Assembly: GCA_040399685.1 (NCBI GenBank)
Contig: JBBART010000006.1
Coordinates: 62,001-126,000 of the forward strand
Source of the DNA: CAIQQQ01 sp040399685
GTDB taxonomy: Bacteria > Pseudomonadota > Alphaproteobacteria > Acetobacterales > Acetobacteraceae
Direction of reading: 5' to 3'
Length of the DNA stretch: 64,000 nt
Shown here: piece by piece, positions 44,276 to 54,322 of the stretch
How positions within the stretch are numbered: position 1 is the stretch's first letter
Layout of the letters: every line of letters starts with the position of its first letter
The notes under the pieces: generated by a model
The model's input: the letters and a program-made list of their open reading frames with translations, nothing else
Databases searched by the model: none
What the model was told of the DNA's origin: nothing
Position numbers and translations under genes: made by a program

Positions 44276-45558
44276 GCGGCATGGCCTGCAAGCCGGAGCA
44301 GACATTGTGCCACATGCTCCGGCAGGCCGGCCGCGTTGGAGGCCGTTGCCAGCCCGGCCTGCCCCATTGCCTGGCGGGCGGCATCGTCGCGCAGCATGGT
44401 TTGCACCCAGCCGGTCAGGGCCGCCGTGTCCGCTACCACCGTGAGCGCGCCGGCACTCTCCAGGCGCGACACAGCCTCGGTGAAATTCGCCGTCTTTGGG
44501 CCAACGGCCACCGCACAGCCAAGGCGCGCCGGCTCCAGCGGGTTCTGTCCGCCGCCCAGCGCCAGGCTGCGGCCCACAAAAACAATCGGCACCAGCCGAT
44601 AGAGCAGGCCGAGTTCGCCCAGCGTGTCGGCCAGCCAGATGCCGGCGGCAGGCGGCCCCTCGCCCAAAGCGCGCCGTGTGACCTGGATGCCCAGCCGCTT
44701 CAACTCCTCCGCAATCGCCGCCCCGCGATGCGGATGCCGCGGCGCGATGATGGTCAGCAAGGTCGGATGCCGGCCGGACAGCGCCCGATGCACGGCGCCC
44801 GCGATCAGTTCCTCGCCGGGATGGGTGGAGGCGGCCAGCCAGACCGGCCGCCCAGCGGTCAGAATACGCATCCGGGCCAGTTCAGCCTCGTCCACCGGCA
44901 GGACGGGCGTGGCGAATTTCAGATTGCCGGAACTTTCGACCTGCCGTGCGCCGAGTGCGGCAAGCCGGGCCGCATCGGCATCGCTTTGCGCGAGCACGGC
45001 GTCGAACAGCCCGAACACCTGCCGCGCCGCACCTGGCACACGGCGCCACATCCCATGGCTGGACGGCGACAGGCGGGCGTTGACGAGCATCAACGGCACC
45101 CCGCGCTGCCGGCAGGCGGAGAGCAGGTTGGGCCAGATCTCGCTCTCGACGAAGCCCGCCACGTCGGGGTGCCAATGCGCCACGAAACGCGCCACCCAGC
45201 GCGGCACATCCAGCGGCACGAAGCGGTACAGCACACGACCGGCCGCCCCCATGGCGGGAATGCGGCTGTTGAGCAATTCCTGCGATGTCACGGTGCCGGT
45301 GGTGACCAGAACCGTCACGCCCGGTCGCTCCAGCAGCACCGCGATAACCGGGATGATCGACATTGTCTCCCCCACGCTGGCCGCATGCAGCCAGATCAGC
45401 GTGCCGGCCGGACGCGGCGTGGCCTCGTGGCCACAGCGCTCGCCAAGACGCGGGAGCAGTTCCCGGCCGCGTTTGACGCGCTTGTGCAGATGACGGCGCA
45501 ACAACGGGGCTGCGAGGGTTGCCAGGCTGGCATAGATACGAAGCAACATCAGCGACAT
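44272..45558 (-). CDS. waaA: Kdo transferase
   Basis: 428 residues. GT30 glycosyltransferase: N-terminal membrane helix, LIWLHAASVGE motif with the catalytic Glu, FVESEIWPNLL, and C-terminal GGGQNPLEPARLGCAV nucleotide-sugar segment. Attaches Kdo to lipid IVA. The start overlaps the end of the upstream DUF374 gene by 10 bp. First of the waaA-lpxK-acyltransferase run. Confidence 0.95.
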   Translation of the reverse strand: MSLMLLRIYASLATLAAPLLRRHLHKRVKRGRELLPRLGERCGHEATPRPAGTLIWLHAASVGETMSIIPVIAVLLERPGVTVLVTTGTVTSQELLNSRIPAMGAAGRVLYRFVPLDVPRWVARFVAHWHPDVAGFVESEIWPNLLSACRQRGVPLMLVNARLSPSSHGMWRRVPGAARQVFGLFDAVLAQSDADAARLAALGARQVESSGNLKFATPVLPVDEAELARMRILTAGRPVWLAASTHPGEELIAGAVHRALSGRHPTLLTIIAPRHPHRGAAIAEELKRLGIQVTRRALGEGPPAAGIWLADTLGELGLLYRLVPIVFVGRSLALGGGQNPLEPARLGCAVAVGPKTANFTEAVSRLESAGALTVVADTAALTGWVQTMLRDDAARQAMGQAGLATASNAAGLPEHVAQCLLRLAGHAA

Positions 45559-46232
45559 AGCCGGCTCGCCGTCTCGGACGCCTCGGTCAACGCCGCCTCG
45601 ATCGCGGGCAGCGCGTCAGCCCAGCCTTCGCGGGCCACATGGATCGGCGTGCCGCAGACCAGCACGCCGCGCCCCCACGGCAGCGGCAGGATCATCCGGT
45701 CCCAACTGGCGAACACATGACGGCGAGAGGTTTGCGCGGCACACGGCAGCACCGCACAGCCGGACAGACCCGCCAGTTGCGCCACGCCCGGCGCCGCCTT
45801 GCGACGTGGACCGCGCGGGCCATCCGGCGTGATGGCCACCTGTTGGCCGGATTCCAGCACCGCCAGCAACGCCATGGCCCCGGCCGCCCCGCCCCGGTTC
45901 TGGCCGCCGCGCGTGCTGGACCCGTGGGTGACACTGAGACCGAACCGGGCGATCACATCGCCGATAAAGCGGCCGTCCTTGTGGCGACTGACGAGCACAT
46001 GCAGCCGCAGCCCCGGCGTGGCGGCGCGGGCGCGGTTCCACAATTGCGGCATCAGCGGCAGATGTTCATGCCAGAACGCGGCAATGACGGGCGCGCCGTG
46101 TTCGTAAGGCGCGAAATTTTCAACCCCCACCAGCCGCCACCGCGTGCTGGACAGCGCCCATGCCAGATAGCGGCCAACGATCGCCGCCAGCATCGCCTGC
46201 ACGCGGGAACTGCGCATCAGGCGCTTCAGCAT
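45549..46232 (-). CDS. lysophospholipid acyltransferase family protein (DUF374)
   Basis: 227 residues from ATG 46232. DUF374 features: AAFWHEHLPLMP, VSRHKDGRFIGDV, FGLSVTHGSSTRGG and ITPDGPRGPRRKA. These proteins are commonly next to waaA in alphaproteobacteria and probably act on lipid A or phospholipid acylation; the exact substrate is not known. The open frame upstream of 46232 is antisense to rsmD and not used. Confidence 0.88.
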   Translation of the reverse strand: MLKRLMRSSRVQAMLAAIVGRYLAWALSSTRWRLVGVENFAPYEHGAPVIAAFWHEHLPLMPQLWNRARAATPGLRLHVLVSRHKDGRFIGDVIARFGLSVTHGSSTRGGQNRGGAAGAMALLAVLESGQQVAITPDGPRGPRRKAAPGVAQLAGLSGCAVLPCAAQTSRRHVFASWDRMILPLPWGRGVLVCGTPIHVAREGWADALPAIEAALTEASETASRLCR

Positions 46233-46314
46233 GGGCTGCCCGTGAAGGTGATCGGTTGCGTCATGCCCCGGCCGGTAGCATGCATGGCAAAACGCAGCAA
46301 ATAGAGGATCTTCG

Positions 46315-46860
46315 ATGCGCATTATCGCGGGCGCCTGGCGCAACCGAACCCTGGCCGCCCCTCCGGGTGAATCGACCAGGCCGACAGCCCAGCGCATGCG
46401 CCAGGCGCTGTTCGACATGCTGATGCACGCCCCTTGGGCCGAGGGCCGCGTGGTGGGCGCCGAGGTGCTGGACGCGTTTGCCGGCACCGGCGCGCTGGGA
46501 CTGGAAGCCCTGTCACGCGGGGCCGCACGGGCGAGCTTCATCGAAACCGACCGCACGGCGCTGGCCGCGTTGCGGGCCAATGTCGCAGCCTGCAAGGCCG
46601 ATGACCGGGCGGTGGTGATCCCTGGCGATGCGCTGCGCCCGAAGCCGGGAACGCCGTGCGGACTGGTGTTCCTTGACCCGCCATATGGCAAGGATCTGGT
46701 GGCGAAATCGGTAGCAACCCTGGGCCGGGCCGGGTGGTTCGCGCCCCATGCGCTGCTGGTGGTGGAGACCGGGAGCGAGGAAGTGTTGGAACTGCCAGCA
46801 GAAAAATTGGCCGAGCGGGTGCACGCCAAGGCGACGGTGAGCGTTTGGCGTCTCGCTTAG
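46315..46860 (+). CDS. rsmD: 16S rRNA (guanine(966)-N(2))-methyltransferase
   Basis: 181 residues. N-terminal MRIIAGAWRNRTL, SAM-binding DAFAGTGALGLEALSRGA, catalytic FLDPPYG. Methylates G966 of 16S rRNA. Divergent from the DUF374 gene with 82 bp between, and convergent with mutL. Confidence 0.95.
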   Translation: MRIIAGAWRNRTLAAPPGESTRPTAQRMRQALFDMLMHAPWAEGRVVGAEVLDAFAGTGALGLEALSRGAARASFIETDRTALAALRANVAACKADDRAVVIPGDALRPKPGTPCGLVFLDPPYGKDLVAKSVATLGRAGWFAPHALLVVETGSEEVLELPAEKLAERVHAKATVSVWRLA

Positions 46861-46864
46861 ACGC

Positions 46865-48613
46865 TCAACGCCGGCCAAACATCCGTTCGATCTCGGCGCG
46901 GGTGAGTTTCAGATAGGTCGGCCGACCGTGGCTGCAGGTGGCCGCGCGCGGCGTGGCTTCCATCTGGCGCAAAAGGGCGTCCATTTCCGCGCCGCCCATC
47001 CGACGGCCGGCGCGGATGCTGCCGTGGCACGCCAACCGGGCAATCACCGCGTCGAGGCGGGATTCCAGGGCGGTGGTTTCGTCCTGCTCGGCCAGTTCGT
47101 CCGCCACGTCGCGCAGCAGCGGCGCGGGATCGGGCGTGCCCAGGGCTGCGGGCATGGCGCGCACCAGAATGGCGCCGGCGCCGAACGGCTCGATCTCCAG
47201 GCCCAGATCCGCGAGACTGTCGGCGTGGAAAGCCAGGCGAGCGGCGTCAGCGCCGGGCATGTCAACCACGGCGGGCATCAGCAGCGGCTGGGTGCGCACG
47301 CCGCCGGCCAGCATCTGGTTACGGATCGCCTCGTGCATCAGACGCTCATGGGCCGCATGCTGGTCCACCAGCACCAGGCTGCCATCGGGAGCAACGGCGA
47401 TGATGTAGGTGTCCAGCACCTGCGCCACCGCAGCCCCCAGCGGGTGGTCGGCGGCGGGGGCCGGGGCTTCGATCTGCGGCCGGGCCGAGGGTGTGTTGGT
47501 CAACGGCAGCGTGTTTTCGGCGAAACCACCGAATGTGGCGAACGGCGAAGTGCCCGCCACCTGCGGGGTCAGCCGCATCGGCGGCCTGCTTTGGAACTGC
47601 CCGCTCTGGAACGCCATGATGCCAGACGGCGGCGCCGGTCCGGCCCCCTGGGCCAGAGCGCGGCCAACCGCGCCGATCACCAAGGCGCGCACGGCATCGG
47701 CGTCGCGGTAGCGCAGTTCCGCCTTGGCGGGGTGCACGTTCACATCCACATCCTCGGGCGGGATGGTGAGATACAGCGCCACCACTGGAAAACGGCCGGC
47801 GGCAATCACGTCGCGATAGGCCACGCGCACGGCGATGCGCAACACCGGGTCCACCACCGGACGGCCATTGACCACCAGTGCCTGGGCGGCGGCCGTGGCG
47901 CGGGTGATGGCGGGTGGGGCCACGAAACCCTCGATGCGCAGATCGCCACGGGTCGCGTCGATGGCGATGGTGGTGTCTGGCCCCAGCAGGCTCGCGATGC
48001 GGGCCGCACGGGTCTGGGCCGGCAAGTCGAACGCCACCCGCCCGTCACTCTCAAAGCCGAACGCCACCTGTGGCGCGGCCAGCGCCAGGCGACGGATGGC
48101 GGCTTCCACGGCATCGGCCTCGGCACGCGGGGTTTTGAGGAATTTGCGGCGAGCGGGCGTGGCGAAGAACATGTCGCGCACGTCGATGCGGGTGCCGGGC
48201 GCACCGGAGGACGGCTGCACCGCCCCCACGAGCCCGCCCTCGACGCTGATGCTGTGGGCATCGCCGTCAGCGGTGCGCGAGGTGATGTGCAGGCGGGCGG
48301 CGGCACCGATGCTGGGCAGCGCCTCGCCCCGGAAGCCGAGGGTGGAAATCCGCACCAGCTGGTCATCGGTCAGCTTGCTCGTGGCGTGACGCTGCACGGC
48401 CAGCGCCAGTTCGTCGGCGGACATGCCGAACCCGTCATCGGTGACCTCGATGCGGGTGATGCCGCCGCCTTCGATCACCACGCGAATCCGCGTGGCCCCG
48501 GCGTCCAGCGCGTTCTCCACCAGTTCGCGCGCCGCCGCCGCCGGGCGCTCGATCACCTCGCCGGCGGCGATGCGGTTGACCACCGCCTCCGACAACAGGC
48601 GTATCCGGCTCAT
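46865..48613 (-). CDS. mutL: DNA mismatch repair protein MutL
   Basis: 582 residues. GHKL ATPase N-terminus: LVENALDAGAT, TDDGFGM, TLGFRGEALPSI; dimerisation C-terminus ending CSHGRPTYLKLTRAEIE. The C-terminal half has a QHAAHERL-like motif but no DQHAx2Ex4E endonuclease metal motif that I can identify with certainty. Couples mismatch recognition to repair. 18 bp after pgi, so perhaps cotranscribed. Confidence 0.96.
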   Translation of the reverse strand: MSRIRLLSEAVVNRIAAGEVIERPAAAARELVENALDAGATRIRVVIEGGGITRIEVTDDGFGMSADELALAVQRHATSKLTDDQLVRISTLGFRGEALPSIGAAARLHITSRTADGDAHSISVEGGLVGAVQPSSGAPGTRIDVRDMFFATPARRKFLKTPRAEADAVEAAIRRLALAAPQVAFGFESDGRVAFDLPAQTRAARIASLLGPDTTIAIDATRGDLRIEGFVAPPAITRATAAAQALVVNGRPVVDPVLRIAVRVAYRDVIAAGRFPVVALYLTIPPEDVDVNVHPAKAELRYRDADAVRALVIGAVGRALAQGAGPAPPSGIMAFQSGQFQSRPPMRLTPQVAGTSPFATFGGFAENTLPLTNTPSARPQIEAPAPAADHPLGAAVAQVLDTYIIAVAPDGSLVLVDQHAAHERLMHEAIRNQMLAGGVRTQPLLMPAVVDMPGADAARLAFHADSLADLGLEIEPFGAGAILVRAMPAALGTPDPAPLLRDVADELAEQDETTALESRLDAVIARLACHGSIRAGRRMGGAEMDALLRQMEATPRAATCSHGRPTYLKLTRAEIERMFGRR

Positions 48614-48631
48614 GCGGCGAACATCGTCAGC

Positions 48632-50311
48632 TCAGGTTTCTCCGCGCAGGGCACGGAAGCGCGCAATCAGGGCGTTGGTGGAGTGGTCGTGAACCCCTTC
48701 CGGAGCCCCGGGCGAAAGGTCGGGCAGCAGGCCCGAGGCCAGCACCTTGCCCAGTTCCACGCCCCACTGGTCGAAGCTGTTGATGCCCCACAACCAGCCT
48801 TGCACCGCCACCTTGTGCTCATACAACGCGATCAGGCGGCCCAGCGCGAAGCCGTCCAACCGGCTTTGCAGAATGGTGATGCTGGGGCGGTTGCCGGGGA
48901 ACACACGGTGCGGCGCCACGGTGGCCACTTCGCTCGCCGTCGCCCCCTTGGCGCGCATCTCGGCCTCGACCTCCGCCAGCCCGCGTCCGCGCAAGAGTGC
49001 CTCGGCCTGGGCAAAGGCATGGGCGGCCAGGATGCGATGCGCCTCGGGGCGGTCGTGATCAGGGTTGGCGGCCAGGATGAAATCCACCGGCACCACCTGG
49101 GTGCCCTGATGAACCAATTGCATGAAGCTGTGCTGGGCGTTGGTGCCAGGCTCGCCGAACACCACCGGGCAGGTGGCATGGCCGACCGGCTTGCCGCTCA
49201 ACCCGACGGACTTGCCGTTGCTTTCCATCTCAAGCTGCTGGAGATAGGCTGGAAACCGCCGCAGCCGGTCGTCATAGGCCAGCACGCAATGGGCGCGGTA
49301 GCCGCAAGCATCCACGTGCCAGATCCCGGCCAGCGCCAGCAGCACCGGCAAGTTGTGCGCAAAGGGCGCCGAACGGAAATGGGTGTCCATCGCGGCAGCG
49401 CCGTCCAGCATCGCCTGGAACGCCGGCCATCCGGCCGACAGCGCCACCGACAGCCCGACCGGAGACCAGAGCGAGAACCGCCCGCCCACCCAGTCCCGAA
49501 AGCCGAACACGTGCTCGGGCCGGATGCCGAACGTCGCCACGGCGGCGAGGTTGGTGGACAGGGCCACGAAATGATCCGCGACAGCCGCTTCCCCCAATGC
49601 CCCAGCCAACCAGACGCGGGCCGCCTTGGCGTTCTCCGCGGTTTCCTGGGTGGTGAAGGTTTTGGATGCCACCAGCACCAGCGTGGTGGCGGGGTCCAGC
49701 CCGCGCGTGTGGGCCGCCAGGCCGGTGCCATCCACGTTGGACAGGAAGCGGGCCTGCAACACCGGGCCATGCGCCAGCGTCAGCGCCTCGGTGGCCATGG
49801 CGGGGCCAAGATCGGAACCGCCGATGCCGATGGCCAACACATGGGTGAACATCAGGCCCGTGGCGCCGCGCAGCCCGCCGGAATGCACGGCGCCCACAAA
49901 GGCTTCCATACGGGCCAACTCGGCCGTGGCAATCGCCGAGGCATCCTCACGTCCGTTTGGGACGTCAGCGACATACGCGGCATCGCGCCCCCCGCGCAGC
50001 GCCATGTGCATCGCGGCGCGGCCCTCGGTCTCATTGACGAAGGAACCGCCGAACAGCCGGTCACGGAACAGGCTCAGCCCGGCGGCGCGTGACAAGGTGA
50101 GCAGCGCCTCGATGGCGGCGTCATCCAGCGACGTTTTGGAATAATCGATCGTCAGGTCGTCAAGCTTGGCGGTGTATCGGCTCGCGCGGCCCGGATCGCC
50201 GGCGAACAGCGCGCGAATGTCCCGCGCCTCAGGGCGTGCGGACAGCGCCAAAACGCCGTCCCATGCCATGGCCAACGCCGCTTTATCCGGGAAACCAGGG
50301 TCATGCGGCAT
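48632..50311 (-). CDS. pgi: glucose-6-phosphate isomerase
   Basis: 559 residues from ATG 50311 (GAGGTG upstream). Motifs IGIGGSDLGPAMA, SKTFTTQETAEN and the C-terminal GWLWGINSFDQWGVELGK signature. Interconverts glucose-6-phosphate and fructose-6-phosphate in the cytoplasm. The frame extending to 50401 is not needed. Confidence 0.96.
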   Translation of the reverse strand: MPHDPGFPDKAALAMAWDGVLALSARPEARDIRALFAGDPGRASRYTAKLDDLTIDYSKTSLDDAAIEALLTLSRAAGLSLFRDRLFGGSFVNETEGRAAMHMALRGGRDAAYVADVPNGREDASAIATAELARMEAFVGAVHSGGLRGATGLMFTHVLAIGIGGSDLGPAMATEALTLAHGPVLQARFLSNVDGTGLAAHTRGLDPATTLVLVASKTFTTQETAENAKAARVWLAGALGEAAVADHFVALSTNLAAVATFGIRPEHVFGFRDWVGGRFSLWSPVGLSVALSAGWPAFQAMLDGAAAMDTHFRSAPFAHNLPVLLALAGIWHVDACGYRAHCVLAYDDRLRRFPAYLQQLEMESNGKSVGLSGKPVGHATCPVVFGEPGTNAQHSFMQLVHQGTQVVPVDFILAANPDHDRPEAHRILAAHAFAQAEALLRGRGLAEVEAEMRAKGATASEVATVAPHRVFPGNRPSITILQSRLDGFALGRLIALYEHKVAVQGWLWGINSFDQWGVELGKVLASGLLPDLSPGAPEGVHDHSTNALIARFRALRGET

Positions 50312-50448
50312 GGAGGCACCTCGCGCAGGGTAAGCATGGCGCGTTTTCAGAACGTACGAAAACACTTGCCGAAGCATTAACGCAGCCAGCGCAGAGCGCA
50401 AAACCGAAATGAAATGCCGGAACGTTACAGTTCAGCGCCAACCGGATA

Positions 50449-51021
50449 TCAGAACAGCCGGTCCAGCAGGCCGGTGCTCTTGCGTTGGATGATGGCTGTG
50501 TCACCCGATTCGACCGACTGGCCGAGTGCGGCATTCTCACGCAACCGCTTGGACTCGCGCTGGGGATCAACGATGATGCCCGGCTCAGGGGCTGCCTTCC
50601 AGAACATCAGCCGGTCCGTCAGGGCGCGATCCCCGGATTGCAGGGAGGCCTCCTTGTTGACGTCGTTGCGGATGGTGGCGGATGCCGCGGGGCCGGCAGC
50701 ACCGACCAGCGCACGCTCGCCTGCCGATTGTACGGAATTCGACGCCAGCGCCGATTGCGGGTTCAAAGCGGCCTCGGCAGAGGCAGCAGCGGTGCGTTCC
50801 TGCGGGCGTGTGGCGCCGGGGGTTGGCGGCCGGATGCTGAAATCAGGCGGCATCGACAGCGGCGCGCGGGTGGTGACGGTAAACTCGTCCGGCACATCCC
50901 GCGTCAGGCCGATTGTGCGCGACATATCGTCTGTGCTGCCGCAGCCCGCGAGCGCCAGAACCAGCAGAGCGCCCAGGGTTTTTGCACAGGTATGCGGAAG
51001 GGAACGAGTTTTAATGATCAT
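50449..51021 (-). CDS. DUF3035 lipoprotein (BamF-type)
   Basis: 190 residues from ATG 51021. Type II signal peptide with lipobox LALAGCGS, then a Pro-rich segment (VPDEFTVTTRAPLSMPPDF) characteristic of DUF3035, the alphaproteobacterial BamF subunit of the outer-membrane assembly complex. It is followed by an Ala-rich linker and a conserved C-terminus. It lies 10 bp after lspA, the peptidase that would process it. Confidence 0.88.
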   Translation of the reverse strand: MIIKTRSLPHTCAKTLGALLVLALAGCGSTDDMSRTIGLTRDVPDEFTVTTRAPLSMPPDFSIRPPTPGATRPQERTAAASAEAALNPQSALASNSVQSAGERALVGAAGPAASATIRNDVNKEASLQSGDRALTDRLMFWKAAPEPGIIVDPQRESKRLRENAALGQSVESGDTAIIQRKSTGLLDRLF

Positions 51022-51031
51022 AACGCGATTT

Positions 51032-51535
51032 CTAGCTCCGGTCGGAATTCTCGGCAAGCGGCAGCGTGTCAGGCTTGGCGCGAAGGCTGTCGAACACCAG
51101 GGCCGCCACGCCGCACACGATGGCGGCATCGGCCACATTGAACACATACCAGGAATGGCCAAAGGCGTGGGCGTGCAGGAAATCCACCACCGCGCCGAAC
51201 CGAACCCGGTCCACCACGTTGCCAACGGCCCCGCCGGCGATGGAGCCCAGGGCCACCGCCACCAGCCTGGTTTCGGCGCGGCGCAGCCACACGAACAGCG
51301 CCACCACCACACACAGCGCCACACCCGCCAGCACCCAGGACGCCGCTCCCCCCAGCCCACCGAGCAGGCCGAACGTCACGCCGCGATTCCACACCATCGT
51401 CAGGCTCAGGAACGGCAGCACCGGAACGCTGCCCAAGGTGGGCAGGTCCAGCACGTCCAGAACCCATGCCTTGCTGGCCTGGTCGGCGGCCAGCACAACC
51501 GCCGCCCCAGCCACGCCGAGAGCCATGCGGCTCAT
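51032..51535 (-). CDS. lspA: lipoprotein signal peptidase II
   Basis: 167 residues from ATG 51535, overlapping the ileS stop (ATGA). Four membrane helices; catalytic Asp pair in GGAVGNVVDRV and WYVFNVADAAI. Cleaves prolipoproteins after lipid attachment. Order ileS-lspA-DUF3035 is common in alphaproteobacteria. Confidence 0.95.
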   Translation of the reverse strand: MSRMALGVAGAAVVLAADQASKAWVLDVLDLPTLGSVPVLPFLSLTMVWNRGVTFGLLGGLGGAASWVLAGVALCVVVALFVWLRRAETRLVAVALGSIAGGAVGNVVDRVRFGAVVDFLHAHAFGHSWYVFNVADAAIVCGVAALVFDSLRAKPDTLPLAENSDRS

Positions 51536-54315
51536 GCGGTCACGGCTTCGCAGGACAGATGATCCACCGCGTCCGCGCAGCGCAGGCACAGGGTCGGGTG
51601 GGCTGAAACCCGGCCCACTTCCGGCAGGATCTTCCAGCAGCGACCACATTTGTCGCCCTGTGCCACATGCACGCCCAGGGAGTCGGCTCCTGCGGCCTGC
51701 GAGACGATGGCGAGTTCCGCCCATTCCGGCAGCCCCATGATGGCGGTTTCAGTTGGCGTCAGCGTGATGGCGGCCTGCAACGACGATTTCACGCCGCCGT
51801 TCTTGCGCAACGCCTCGATCTCGGTGGTGATCACCCGGCGCTGTTCGCGAATGAGGCGCCAACGCTCGCCCAGCGCGGCGTCGTTCCAGGCCGCCGGCAG
51901 ATCCGGCGCGTCCTGCAGATGCACGCTCGACTCGGCGCCGAAGCGCGATACCCAGGCCTCTTCGGCGGTGAACACCAGCACCGGCGCCAGCCACAACGTC
52001 AGGCAGCGATGCAGATGATCCAGCACGGTGCGCGAGGCACGACGGCGCAGGCTGTCCGGACGGTCGCAATACAGCGCATCCTTGCGAACATCGAAGTAGA
52101 ACGCCGACAGATCGGTGCTGCAGAAATTGTGCAGCGCCGGAATCACGCCGGTCCAGTCGTAGCTGGCCACGGCGTGGCGATACTGGGCGTCCAGTTCCGA
52201 CAGGCGGTGCAGCACGAAGCGCTCCAGCTCCGGCATCTCGCTCTCAGGCACAAGCTCGGCCTCGGTGAAACCGTCCAGGCTGCCCAAGATCCAGCGCAGC
52301 GTGTTGCGGATGCGGCGATAGAGTTCGGCCTGCTGCTTCAGGATTTCCGGCCCGATGCGCAGATCCTCGGTGGTGTCGGAGTTCATCACCCACAGGCGCA
52401 GGATATCGGCGCCGTATTTGTCCGACACCTCCTGCGGCGCCGTCACGTTGCCGAGCGACTTGCTCATCTTGCGGCCAGCTTCGTCGAGCACGAAGCCGTG
52501 GGTGAGGATGGATTTGAACGGCGCCCGCCCCCGCGTGCCGACGGCTTCCAGCAGCGAGGAATGGAACCAGCCGCGATGCTGGTCGCTGCCTTCCAGATAC
52601 AGATCCGCCGGCCATGGCAGGCCGCGCGCCTCCAGCGTGAAGGCGTGGGTGCAGCCGGATTCGAACCACACGTCGACAATGTCCATCACCTGCTCATAGG
52701 CATCCGGATCGTAATCAGGCCCCAGGAAGCGGCTGGCCGGCGAGGAATACCAGGCATCGGCGCCGTCGATGGTGAACGCCTCCACCACACGGTCCACCAC
52801 CGCCGGATCGCGCAACGGCGTGCCGGTGAGGCGATCGACGAACACCGGGATCGGCACGCCCCAGGCGCGCTGGCGGCTGATGCACCAATCCGGCCGGCCG
52901 GCCACCATGGCGCCGATGCGGTTGCGGCCCTGGTCGGGCACGAACACCGTGTCGGTGATCGCCTGCAACGCATGGGCGCGGATGGCCTCGGGTCCGTCCA
53001 TGCGGATGAACCATTGCGGCGTGGCGCGAAAGATCAGCGGCGCCTTGGAACGCCAGGAATGCGGATAGGAATGCACCAGCTTGAAGGTGGCCAGCAGCAT
53101 GCCCGCCTCAGTCAGCGCCGCGATCACCGGCGGGGCGGCCTTGTAGACATGCACGCCCTCGAAGCCCGGCGCGTGGTGCGTCAGCGTGCCGTCATCAGCC
53201 ACCGTCTCGGGGATTTCCAGCTTGTGGAGGCGGCCAAGATTGAAGTCGTCCTCGCCGTGGCTAGGGGCGATGTGCACCAAGCCCGTGCCCTGCTCGGTGG
53301 TGACGAAATCGGCGCACAGCACCGGCACCTGATGGGCATAGCCGGAGGCGTGCAGCGGATGGGCGCAGAGGGTGCCCTGTAACTGCGCACCGGTCAGCAC
53401 ATGCAGCACGTGATGCGTCTCGGCCTTCACGTCGGCGCAGAATTTCGGCAGCAATTCGAGGGCAACGACCACAATTTCACCGGGCCGGGCCAACGAGCCT
53501 TCGGCCACGCTGTCCAGACGTGCCACGGCGTATTCGATCTCGGCCCCGCACGCGATGGCGCGGTTGCCCGGCATCGTCCACGGCGTGGTGGTCCAGATCA
53601 CCACCGACGCGCCGGACAGCTGCGGGTTCGGGCTGGAAATGACCGGGAATCGCACCGTGATCGTGGTGCTGGTGTGGTCGTGATATTCAATCTCGGCCTC
53701 GGCCAGGGCGGTCTTTTCCACTGGCGACCACATCACCGGGCGCAGGCCGCGATACAACGACCCGTTGAGCAGGAACTTGCCGATCTCGCCGGCGATGCAG
53801 GCCTCGGACCCGAAATCCATGGTGGCGTAACGCTGCTTCCAATCGCCGGACACGCCCAGGCGCTGGAACTCGTCACTCTGGATGCCCACCCATTCGGCGG
53901 CGTAATCGCGGCATTCGGCGCGGAACTGCAACACCGGAACAGCGTCCTTGTTGGCGCCCTGCTTGCGGTATTGCTCCTCGATCTTCCATTCGATCGGCAG
54001 GCCGTGACAGTCCCAGCCCGGGATATACAGTGCATCCTGCCCGGCCATCTGGCGCGAACGGTTGATCACGTCCTTCAGGATCTTGTTCAGCGCATGGCCG
54101 ATATGCAAATTGCCGTTGGCGTAGGGCGGACCGTCATGAAGGATGAATTTTTCGCGCCCCTCACGGGATTCGCGCATTTTCTCCCACAGCCCCATCTCCT
54201 GCCAGCGCGCCAGCATGGCCGGTTCTTTCACGGGCAGATCTCCCCGCATCGGAAAGTCTGTCGTGGGCAGGAAGACGGTGGTGCGATAATCGGCGGGCGA
54301 GGATGTGTCGGTCAT
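51532..54315 (-). CDS. ileS: isoleucyl-tRNA synthetase
   Basis: 927 residues from ATG 54315. HIGH motif GNLHIGHALNK, KMSKS as RKMSKSLGN, editing (CP1) domain with TTTPWTMPGN, and a C-terminal zinc finger with KCGRCWK and LCLRCAD. Charges tRNA-Ile. 7 bp after ribF in the same direction. Confidence 0.97.
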   Translation of the reverse strand: MTDTSSPADYRTTVFLPTTDFPMRGDLPVKEPAMLARWQEMGLWEKMRESREGREKFILHDGPPYANGNLHIGHALNKILKDVINRSRQMAGQDALYIPGWDCHGLPIEWKIEEQYRKQGANKDAVPVLQFRAECRDYAAEWVGIQSDEFQRLGVSGDWKQRYATMDFGSEACIAGEIGKFLLNGSLYRGLRPVMWSPVEKTALAEAEIEYHDHTSTTITVRFPVISSPNPQLSGASVVIWTTTPWTMPGNRAIACGAEIEYAVARLDSVAEGSLARPGEIVVVALELLPKFCADVKAETHHVLHVLTGAQLQGTLCAHPLHASGYAHQVPVLCADFVTTEQGTGLVHIAPSHGEDDFNLGRLHKLEIPETVADDGTLTHHAPGFEGVHVYKAAPPVIAALTEAGMLLATFKLVHSYPHSWRSKAPLIFRATPQWFIRMDGPEAIRAHALQAITDTVFVPDQGRNRIGAMVAGRPDWCISRQRAWGVPIPVFVDRLTGTPLRDPAVVDRVVEAFTIDGADAWYSSPASRFLGPDYDPDAYEQVMDIVDVWFESGCTHAFTLEARGLPWPADLYLEGSDQHRGWFHSSLLEAVGTRGRAPFKSILTHGFVLDEAGRKMSKSLGNVTAPQEVSDKYGADILRLWVMNSDTTEDLRIGPEILKQQAELYRRIRNTLRWILGSLDGFTEAELVPESEMPELERFVLHRLSELDAQYRHAVASYDWTGVIPALHNFCSTDLSAFYFDVRKDALYCDRPDSLRRRASRTVLDHLHRCLTLWLAPVLVFTAEEAWVSRFGAESSVHLQDAPDLPAAWNDAALGERWRLIREQRRVITTEIEALRKNGGVKSSLQAAITLTPTETAIMGLPEWAELAIVSQAAGADSLGVHVAQGDKCGRCWKILPEVGRVSAHPTLCLRCADAVDHLSCEAVTA

Positions 54316-54322
54316 GCAGGTC

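Noticed and set aside
45549..46829. Long upstream extension of the DUF374 gene
   Set aside because: Residues before ATG 46232 are antisense to rsmD and lack family similarity.
46928..50092. 1054-codon plus-strand open frame
   Set aside because: Antisense to mutL and pgi, which have clear motifs; His/Gln/Arg-rich translation is typical of GC-rich shadow frames.
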